Part shown: in pieces, positions 57,633 through 64,000 of the stretch
Layout of the letters: each line of letters begins with the position of its first letter
Position numbering within the stretch: the first letter of the stretch is position 1
NCBI GenBank assembly: GCA_000824845.1
Contig: CCNC01000188.1
Location: forward strand, 53,284-117,283
Source: Mesorhizobium sp. ORS 3359
Lineage (GTDB): Bacteria; Pseudomonadota; Alphaproteobacteria; Rhizobiales; Rhizobiaceae
Length of the DNA: 64,000 nt
Reading direction: 5' to 3'
The notes under the pieces: model-generated
What the model was told of the DNA's origin: nothing
What the model saw: the letters and a program-made list of their open reading frames with translations, nothing else
Databases searched by the model: none
Program-made: the position numbers and the translations under genes

Positions 57633-59456
57633 TCATTCGACGGTGACTGATTTTGCGAGGTTGCGCGGCTGGTCGACATCTGTGCCCATGAAGACCGCTG
57701 TGTGATAGGCAAGAAGCTGTAGAGGCAGCGAGAATATCATCGGCGCGATAATCTCGTCTACAGCTGGCAGCACGATCGTGTGCATCGTGTCGAGCTTCGA
57801 TGCGGTTGCTCCTTTTTCGTCGGTGATGAGGATAATCCGCCCTCCACGGGCGGCCACTTCCTCCATATTGGAGACTGTCTTGCTGAAAAAGCGATCAAAT
57901 GGCGCGATGACGATCACCGGCATGTTCTTGTCTATCAATGCGATCGGACCGTGCTTCAATTCACCCGCCGCATAGCCCTCGGCGTGGATGTAGGAAATCT
58001 CCTTGAGCTTGAGCGCACCTTCCATCGCCAATGGGAAACTGGTGCCACGGCCAAGATAGAGGACGTCTTGATACTTGGATAATGCGCGCGCCAGAAGCTC
58101 TATCTTAGGTTGGACGCTGTTCAGGACCTGGCTCATAATGCGCGGCATTTCGGCAAGGCTCCGGACCAGCGCCTGCACCTCATTTTCGGTTATCGTTCCG
58201 CGGGTCCGGGCGGCGCTGACGGCAAGTGCGGCAAGAACGGCGAGCTGGCAGGTGAAGGCCTTGGTGGAGGCGACGCCCATCTCCGGGCCGGCAAGGATCG
58301 GGAAGACCGCGTCGGCCTCCCGAGCGATACTCGATTCGGCGGCATTGACGATCGCACCAATTTTCAGTCCAAGCTTCTTGCAGTATCTCAGCGAGGCCAG
58401 CGTATCGGCGGTTTCGCCAGATTGCGAAATGAAAAGAGAAGCAGACTGGGGCGACAACGGGATCTCGCGGTAGCGAAATTCGGACGCAACGTCGATTTCG
58501 ACTGGCAGGCGAGCATAGCGCTCGAACCAGTATTTTCCGATCAGTCCGGCGAGGTAGGCGGTGCCGCAGGCAGAGATCGCCAGGCTCGGAATGCCGGCAA
58601 AATCGAAGCTAGGAACTGCATCGGCGCGATTCTCTATCAAGCTGACATAATGGGCGAGCACATGGCCGATGGCCTCAGGCTGTTCGTAGATTTCTTTCTC
58701 CATGAAGTGGCGATGTTTGCCCTTGTTGGCCAGATAAGCCGCGGCCATCGAGGTCTGACGCGGACGCTCTACGGGGTAGCCGTCGAAATCGAAGATATCG
58801 GCACCCCCCTTGCCGATTACGGCCCAATCGCCGTCTATGAGATAGGTGACTTCATTCGTGAAGGGGGCAAGCGCGATCGCGTCGGATGCCAGAAACATCT
58901 CGCCGTCGCCGTGGCCGATTGCCAGGGGTGGTCCGTTGCGCGCTGCGATGATGCTCGACTGATCATCCTCAAAAAGGATGGCGAGCGCGTAGGCGCCCTT
59001 GATGCGTTTCAGCATGGCATGCATCGCTTCGCCCCGCCCCATGCCCTCCTGGCGGTGTCTTGCCACGAGATGCGCGACGACCTCCGTGTCGGTGTCGGTC
59101 TGGAACTCGGCTCCCGCCGCTGTCAATTCCTCCTTCAGCTCGGCAAAATTCTCGATGATGCCGTTATGCACGACGGCCACACCGCCGGTAAAGTGCGGGT
59201 GCGCATTGCCTTCCGTTGGAGCTCCGTGGGTTGCCCAGCGCGTGTGGGCGATGCCGATGGTGCCGTTCAGCGGCTCTGCCTTCAGCCTCGTCTCGAGATT
59301 GACGAGCTTGCCCTCAGCGCGCCTGCGCTGCAAGGCACCCCCGGTGATCGTCGCAACGCCGGCGGAATCATAGCCGCGATATTCCAGACGCTTCAAGGCG
59401 TCGACCAGCCGCTCCGACACGGGCTGTTGCCCAACGATACCAACAATCCCGCACAT
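57633..59456 (-). CDS. nodM: Glutamine-fructose-6-phosphate aminotransferase (NodM/GlmS)
   Basis: A 607-residue enzyme making glucosamine-6-phosphate, the precursor of the Nod-factor chitin backbone and of peptidoglycan. The N-terminal Cys2 (MCGIVGIVGQQPVSERLVDA) is the glutaminase nucleophile, with HTRWATHGAPTEGNAHPH. Two SIS domains follow, with ISACGTAYLAGL, ISQSGETADTLASLR and LGRGTSFPLAMEGALKLKEI; the end is PRNLAKSVTVE. A nod box lies 100 bases upstream on the same strand, which marks this as the nodulation copy rather than the housekeeping glmS. The start is preceded by GGAGAG. Confidence 0.93.
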   Translation of the reverse strand: MCGIVGIVGQQPVSERLVDALKRLEYRGYDSAGVATITGGALQRRRAEGKLVNLETRLKAEPLNGTIGIAHTRWATHGAPTEGNAHPHFTGGVAVVHNGIIENFAELKEELTAAGAEFQTDTDTEVVAHLVARHRQEGMGRGEAMHAMLKRIKGAYALAILFEDDQSSIIAARNGPPLAIGHGDGEMFLASDAIALAPFTNEVTYLIDGDWAVIGKGGADIFDFDGYPVERPRQTSMAAAYLANKGKHRHFMEKEIYEQPEAIGHVLAHYVSLIENRADAVPSFDFAGIPSLAISACGTAYLAGLIGKYWFERYARLPVEIDVASEFRYREIPLSPQSASLFISQSGETADTLASLRYCKKLGLKIGAIVNAAESSIAREADAVFPILAGPEMGVASTKAFTCQLAVLAALAVSAARTRGTITENEVQALVRSLAEMPRIMSQVLNSVQPKIELLARALSKYQDVLYLGRGTSFPLAMEGALKLKEISYIHAEGYAAGELKHGPIALIDKNMPVIVIAPFDRFFSKTVSNMEEVAARGGRIILITDEKGATASKLDTMHTIVLPAVDEIIAPMIFSLPLQLLAYHTAVFMGTDVDQPRNLAKSVTVE

Positions 59457-59555
59457 ACCGTCGCCGACTTCTCTCCGGCAGCCTCAGTCGACGCACCAAT
59501 CACGACGAGGATACCCAACGCGCTGTAATTCAGGATCCTCTAATGGGATCTGGTT

Positions 59556-59604
59556 AGGTCGGTAAAATTGATTGTTTGAATAGCAATCATCCAGCCGATA
59601 AATG
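59556..59604 (-). promoter_or_regulatory. nod box in front of nodM
   Basis: On the minus strand TTCAAACAATCAATTTTACC is the conserved right half of a nod box, with GACC where the consensus has AATC. The left part (GATG) is in place. It is directed at nodM, whose ATG is 100 bases downstream. Confidence 0.85.
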
Positions 59605-59902
59605 GACCAAAGATGCACGACGGCATATCCACAGAGCCTTCGCCTGTGCCATGACGGTGGTGGCGGAGACAAGGGTTTGCATCCGGCCCGATAGCGACCT
59701 TGCCGCGGTTATCCTCGGCGCCACCTATGCCAACATCACAGGCCAAGGACACTGAAGGGGCATTTTTCTGAAGCTCTCGCGCGCCAAATACGCTCAATCG
59801 TGATGGTCTCCTCACACGTATGAGCCTGCCATTGGAGGTGAACCTTCATGCCGCAACTGCCTGTGCATTTTGCGCAGGTAGATCAAAGAGGGATTCTGTT
59901 CC
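59605..59902. other. Intergenic region with a lux-box-like palindrome
   Basis: About 300 bases between the nod box and the LuxR-type gene. It contains the inverted repeat at 59860-59878 and no convincing gene; in particular no luxI-type synthase is seen. Confidence 0.5.
59860..59878. promoter_or_regulatory. lux-box-like inverted repeat
   Basis: CCTGTGCA TTT TGCGCAGG: two 8-base arms complementary except for one position, separated by three bases. Size and CTG...CAG ends resemble lux/tra boxes. It lies 25 bases beyond the 3' end of the LuxR-type gene. Confidence 0.45.
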
Positions 59903-60574
59903 TCAGAGGATTGATGATCGTGAGGAGGCCAGGAGCGTCACCGCCTGAGTTTTGGTGCGCACGCCGAGCTTCTTCTTGGCATTGTCCAGATGGAAAGCGG
60001 CCGTACGCTCCTTGATCCCCAAGATGCAGCCGATCTCCCAGGCGGACTTGCCCCTCGCCGTCCATTGCAGGCATTCGTACTCACGGGGCGTCAGCGAAAC
60101 ACCATCCACCGCCAGACCACCTGAAAGCTTGCGGCGAACAGAGATGTGAAAGCACATCGCCATAATCTCGAGCGCCTGTTCATATTGCTCGGCGGTGCGC
60201 AGGAAGGTCGGATCGAGCCTGTCTGCCGCGAAGGTCATGGCAGCGGCACCGCCGCGGCGATCGACAAGTGGGATCGTCAATCCGCAGCAGATGCCAAATT
60301 CGGCAGCCTCATCGAAATGCTGTTGCTGTCGTGTTGAAATGCCGGCATAGCCGAATCCCGGTCCCCACTGAAAGGGACATTCGCTGCATCTTGCCCATTC
60401 TATGACTGGGTCGATCCTTTCATATTGGTGGCGCAAGTAGTGCGACGTCCAGCCGGAATGATAGTTCGATATCAGCCTGGGTTTTGTGACGCGATCAGAC
60501 ACCAGAGAGAAATAGGCGAATGCGGGAATGTCGAAGGCGCCGGCGGCGCTGGTCAGTGCGTTATTCGACTTCAT
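59903..60574 (-). CDS. LuxR-type quorum-sensing regulator (orphan)
   Basis: A 223-residue protein. The N-terminal two thirds are an autoinducer-binding-type domain (SNYHSGWTSHYLRHQYERID then PVIEWARCSECPFQWGPGFG); the C-terminal 65 residues are a LuxR HTH (GVSLTPREYECLQWTARGKS then WEIGCILGIKERTAAFHL). Immediately upstream, in a different frame, MQLVFETLLDQLSLSVDEVE could be the missing first helix, so the gene may carry a one-base insertion near 60560. The chosen ATG at 60574 still leaves both domains nearly whole. No luxI partner is present in the window. Confidence 0.75.
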   Translation of the reverse strand: MKSNNALTSAAGAFDIPAFAYFSLVSDRVTKPRLISNYHSGWTSHYLRHQYERIDPVIEWARCSECPFQWGPGFGYAGISTRQQQHFDEAAEFGICCGLTIPLVDRRGGAAAMTFAADRLDPTFLRTAEQYEQALEIMAMCFHISVRRKLSGGLAVDGVSLTPREYECLQWTARGKSAWEIGCILGIKERTAAFHLDNAKKKLGVRTKTQAVTLLASSRSSIL

Positions 60575-61284
60575 CAACGCTCAAAGACAACTGATCCAGC
60601 AAAGTTTCGAAGACGAGCTGCATTTTCTCCTGCGGCTGTTTTCAATTAAACCTGGGACTTATATTAGCAGCCACGGCGAGCAGGCTCGCCCCGAGATATT
60701 CGACGCTGGAGAAAATTGACCGCGGTGACTACTCTCCCGACCTTCGATCATATGAAAAGAGGTGCCTGCGACCTCGACGCCGGCTGCCGTAAGCCGCGGG
60801 TCCGAAGCTGCCATTGTGGGCGGTTGCCATGGTGAATGGAAATATCGAAGCTCGATGTGCCATCCGGATATGCAGATGACCTCCTTCTCGAACTGTCGAT
60901 TGCCGGACGCGCTACAATCACGCAGATACAGCGGGTCAACAAAGGCGCCCTGCCGGCGGGGAGGTACACCGGCAGGGCGCGCCGCACAAACGCCCCGGTC
61001 GTTGGGCAACAGGACAGCGGCGGCAGAACTGATTTGGTTACCGCTTGCGATCGAAGTCTGAAGCATGCTCTAGAATCTGACGGCTTCAAGTTTAGCAGTT
61101 TCGGTCGGCTCGGCGTGAAATGCACTATCAACCCGTCTTCACCAATGGGACATCAATGGGCGACCAGTTCTAATGCCAGCCTGACGTCAAATGTCTGGTC
61201 CGTGGGAAAGTTCATCCCAGGCACCACCACATTGGTTACCCGAGACGGCGTCGAAGCCGGGGCTCGCTTCCGTCAGCGTTCTGT
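60575..61284. other. Non-coding region with a strong hairpin
   Basis: About 710 bases. Several open frames occur but none shows a family motif. It contains the 12-base perfect inverted repeat at 60945-60980. Confidence 0.5.
60945..60980. repeat. Perfect 12-bp inverted repeat (GC-rich hairpin)
   Basis: GCGCCCTGCCGG (60945-60956) and CCGGCAGGGCGC (60969-60980) are exact complements with a 12-base loop. There is no following T-run, so it is not a standard terminator. Confidence 0.75.
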
Positions 61285-62691
61285 TCATATCCCATTCTCG
61301 GCCTTCAGCGCGCGATAGGTCGTCTCGATCGATTTCGCAGTTGCGTCGGCGATTATGTCGATCTCCTTCCGGGTTATGATCAAAGGCGGGGCAAAGCCGA
61401 GGATATCGCCGTGCGGCATGGCGCGACCGATGACACCGTTCTCGAACAGAGCAGCGGCGGCGCGAACGCCGACCTGAAGATCGGATTCAAACGGTATCCT
61501 CTGCTTTGGATCTCGCATAAGCTCTACGGCGGAGAGGATTCCGACACCACGAACCTCACCGACGATAGGGTGTCCCGCCAGTTCGGCATTCATACGTGCA
61601 TGCCAATATGGTCCGACATCGCGTACATGCTCCAGAATATTTCTTTCCTTTAGGAGTCGAATATTGGCGAGCGCGGCCGCAGCGCAAAGCGTGTGACCCG
61701 AATATGTCCAGCCATGGCCGAGGGCGCCGTGCTTCTCTGTTCCTTGTTCCAAGACCGACCAGACGCGGTCGCCAATGATTGATCCGGAGATGGGCAGGTA
61801 GGCCGAACTCAACCCTTTGGCGATGGTCACGAAGTCCGGCCGCATGCCATAGAGGTGGGAACCGAATTTCTCACCGGTTCGCGCGAAGCCGCAAACCACT
61901 TCATCGGCGATGAGAAGGATATCATACTTATCCAGCACCTCTTGAATGGCTGTCCAATATCCCTTTGGAGGCGGGACGATACCACCTGTCCCAAGCACCG
62001 GCTCGCCTATAAAAGCCGCAACCGTCTCCGGACCTTCAGCGAGGATGAGGGCTTCAAGTTCATCGGCACAACGGCGGGAGAACGCCTCCTCACTTTGGCC
62101 GTCATGCGCCTGGCGATAATAGTGCGGCGTCGTGGTATGGCGCACCAGATCCAACGGCAGGTCGAAGAAATTATGGAAGAAGGCAAGGCCCGTCAGGCTC
62201 CCTGTGACCAGCCCAGACCCGTGATAACCGCGATGTCGCGAGATGATCTTCTTCTTTTCAGGACGCCCTAGAATGTTGTTGTAGTACCAGACCAGCTTGA
62301 TGTTGGTTTCGTTGGCGTCGGAACCGGAGAGGCCGAAAAAGACCCTTCGCATGTTCTGACCAAAATACTCGACCACAGCCTCTGCCAAGAGGGCGACTGG
62401 CTCTGTTCCTTGACTTGCATAGACATGGGCGAACGGCAATTCGTGCGCCTGCCTGGCAATGGCCTCGGCAATTTCCGTGCAGCCATATCCCATGTTGACG
62501 CAGTAGAGCCCACCGAAACCGTCGAGGCTCTTTCGGCCTTCGGTATCCCAGATGTACACGCCTTCTGCACCGGCCATGATCCGATTTGGAGTCTCGCCTC
62601 GGCTGTGCTTGGCCAGATGCGTAGACGGATGAAAGACGAAGCTTCGATCCTTTTGTCTGAGTTGCTCCGTTCCCAGATTGCTCAACCGCAT
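61285..62691 (-). CDS. Class III PLP aminotransferase (omega-amino acid type)
   Basis: A 468-residue aminotransferase. Conserved segments are DGFGGLYCVNMGYGCTEIAE, SGSDANETNIKLVWYY, SRHRGYHGSGLVTGSLTG, LIADEVVCGFARTG and the Schiff-base lysine in TIAKGLSSAYLPIS. It moves an amino group from an omega-amino acid or amine to pyruvate or another ketoacid; the substrate is not evident. The start MRLSNLG at 62691 has a GAGGAG site at a good distance, better than the in-frame ATG at 62697. It is downstream of an IS256 element and could be read from IS-borne sequences. Confidence 0.88.
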   Translation of the reverse strand: MRLSNLGTEQLRQKDRSFVFHPSTHLAKHSRGETPNRIMAGAEGVYIWDTEGRKSLDGFGGLYCVNMGYGCTEIAEAIARQAHELPFAHVYASQGTEPVALLAEAVVEYFGQNMRRVFFGLSGSDANETNIKLVWYYNNILGRPEKKKIISRHRGYHGSGLVTGSLTGLAFFHNFFDLPLDLVRHTTTPHYYRQAHDGQSEEAFSRRCADELEALILAEGPETVAAFIGEPVLGTGGIVPPPKGYWTAIQEVLDKYDILLIADEVVCGFARTGEKFGSHLYGMRPDFVTIAKGLSSAYLPISGSIIGDRVWSVLEQGTEKHGALGHGWTYSGHTLCAAAALANIRLLKERNILEHVRDVGPYWHARMNAELAGHPIVGEVRGVGILSAVELMRDPKQRIPFESDLQVGVRAAAALFENGVIGRAMPHGDILGFAPPLIITRKEIDIIADATAKSIETTYRALKAENGI

Positions 62692-62923
62692 AGTCATCTC
62701 CTCGCGATGGATTGGCGGAGGGCACTCGGCAGGCCGCCTCCTTAGCAATTACCATACCGCAAACGCCTCTCCAGTTTCGCGGGAATGCACATCATTCGTC
62801 GGCGAATTTCGCGGAATCGCGATCAAAAGCCGTGGAAACCAAGCCCTCGGCGTTGATCGTGCCCACTGGCGTGGTGTAGCTGACGGCATTGGTCGCCGTG
62901 CTCTCCGGCATGGGCCGGAATGA

Positions 62924-64000
62924 TCAGCGCGCCACTGCGGGCAGGCTGATGAGCGGATCATCGCTCATCTGGCTGATGGTTTCCAGCGTCATGTATCTGG
63001 CGCGCTGCACGGCCCATTCGTCGTTCTGCTCGAGCAGCAACGCGCCAACGAGACGGACGATGGCCTCATCATTGGGGAAGATGCCGACGACCTCGGTCCT
63101 GCGCTTGATCTCGCCGTTGAGACGCTCGATCGGGTTGATGCTGTGAAGCTTGACGCGGTGCTCTTTCGGGAAAGTCATGTAGGCGAGCACGTCGTACTCG
63201 GCCTCGTCCATGATGGTGGCGAGCTTCGGCACCTTGGGCCGGATCTGGTCGGCCACGGCGCGCCATTGCACGCTTGCGGCTTCGGCCGTCTCCTGGACGA
63301 AGGCGGTGGCGATGAAGGCCGAGACGACGCGGCGGCCGCTCTTGCCGGCATGCGCCAGCACGTTCCTCATGAAGTGGACCCGGCAGCGCTGCCAGGTGGC
63401 TGAGAGCACCTTCGTGACCGCCGCCTTGATGCCCTCATGGGCGTCGGAGACGACGAGCTTGACCCCGCGCAGGCCGTGCCGGGTGAGCTTGCGCAGGAAC
63501 TCCGTCCAGATCGGTTCAGCCTCGGAGGTGCCAACCTCCATGCCCAGCACCTCGCGCCGACCGTCACTGTTGACGCCCACGGCGATGATGACGGCGACCG
63601 AGACGATGCGGCCGCCGCGGCGCACCTTGAGATAAGTCGCATCGATCCAAACGTATGGCCAATCGCCCTCGATCGGCCGCTCGAGGAAGGCCTTGACCTT
63701 GCCATCGATCTCTTCGCACAGCCGCGACACCTGGCTCTTGGAGATGCCGCTCATGCCCATCGCCTTGACCAGATCATCGACCGAGCGGGTCGAGATGCCT
63801 TGGATATAGGCTTCCTGGATGACGGCCGTCAGCGCCTTCTCGGCCATGCGGCGAGGCTCCAGGAACGAGGGGAAGTAGGAGCCCTTCCTCAGCTTGGGGA
63901 TGCGCAGCTCGACCGTGCCGGCCCGCGTCTCCCAGTCCCTGTCGCGGTAGCCATTGCGCTGGGCGGAACGCAGCGCGCTCTTCTCGCCATAGCCGGCGCC
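62924..64000 (-). mobile_element. IS256-family (mutator) transposase, cut by window edge
   Basis: The frame is open from the right edge (GEKSALRSAQRNGYRDRDWE then TVELRIPKLRKGSYFPSFL) to the stop at 62924. DDE-type motifs are VWIDATYLKVRRGGRIVSV, LVVSDAHEGIKAAV, CRVHFMRNVLAHAGK and NPIERLNGEIKRRTEVVGIF. About 360 of the usual ~400 residues are present with no interruption, so it may be active. The terminal inverted repeats could not be located: one lies beyond the edge, the other should be within 62700-62923. Confidence 0.9.

Noticed and set aside
58110..59528. Long open frame (472 codons) antisense to nodM
   Set aside because: The minus strand encodes a full NodM/GlmS protein with catalytic residues; the antisense frame has no motif or ribosome site.
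59540..59815. Possible luxI or acetyltransferase gene between LuxR and nodM
   Set aside because: The open frame shows no synthase motifs and overlaps the nod box.

Overview
The window looks like part of the symbiosis island of a Mesorhizobium-type nitrogen-fixing rhizobium. The reasons are a bioD-bioA-bioZ order, two nod boxes (one in front of a nodM/glmS-type gene), at least two convincing NifA/sigma-54 promoter arrangements, a groESL pair, an alphaproteobacterial porin, and many IS fragments and decayed genes. The organism is inferred from gene content; no rRNA or tRNA gene was seen.

Layout. 0-3.2 kb: end of a biotin operon (bioD', bioA, bioZ) followed by panD. 3.4-4.5 kb: metallo-beta-lactamase/rhodanese gene followed by only the last codons of a groEL. 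4.7-28.9 kb: a long, mostly minus-strand catabolic region: frameshifted MATE pump, remnants of EutA- and DoeA-like ectoine-utilization genes around an intact M20 amidohydrolase, sarcosine oxidase soxBDAG, a second M20 peptidase, a polyamine/opine-type ABC transporter, a divergent GntR regulator, a broken bdhA-like dehydrogenase, an Ehu-like amino-acid/ectoine ABC transporter, a full-length M24 hydrolase, a mandelate-racemase-family enzyme and an EctB-like aminotransferase. Two of these operons share a 24-bp promoter/operator block.

29-40 kb: genes with bacteroid-type promoters. These are an EgtD-like methyltransferase plus a GNAT acetyltransferase, then an IS1380 remnant, a truncated second copy of the metallo-beta-lactamase gene running into an intact groEL/groES, a small secreted protein, an outer-membrane barrel protein and a porin. 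40-43.6 kb: AbiE toxin-antitoxin pair, an IS-like hairpin and a Fic-like remnant. 43.7-49.1 kb: a TPP riboswitch followed by thiC-thiO-thiS-thiG-thiE-thiD. 49.8-57.2 kb: a small membrane protein, a 29-bp tandem repeat, then an ArsR regulator, glyA, metK, a nod box with a sterol-desaturase-family gene, and adenosine kinase. 57.6-64 kb: nodM under a nod box, a LuxR-type regulator, a class III aminotransferase and an IS256-family transposase cut by the window edge.

How it fits together. The island supplies cofactors and precursors (biotin, beta-alanine, thiamine, C1 units/SAM, glucosamine-6-phosphate) and scavenging functions (sarcosine, betaine or ectoine-like solutes). The most interesting points are a nod-box-linked fatty-acid-hydroxylase-family gene that could be an undescribed Nod-factor or membrane-lipid modification gene, an EgtD-like methyltransferase with an altered substrate-pocket residue behind a NifA-type site, and two duplications with reciprocal truncations (blh-groEL and metK-adoK) that show how the island was assembled.
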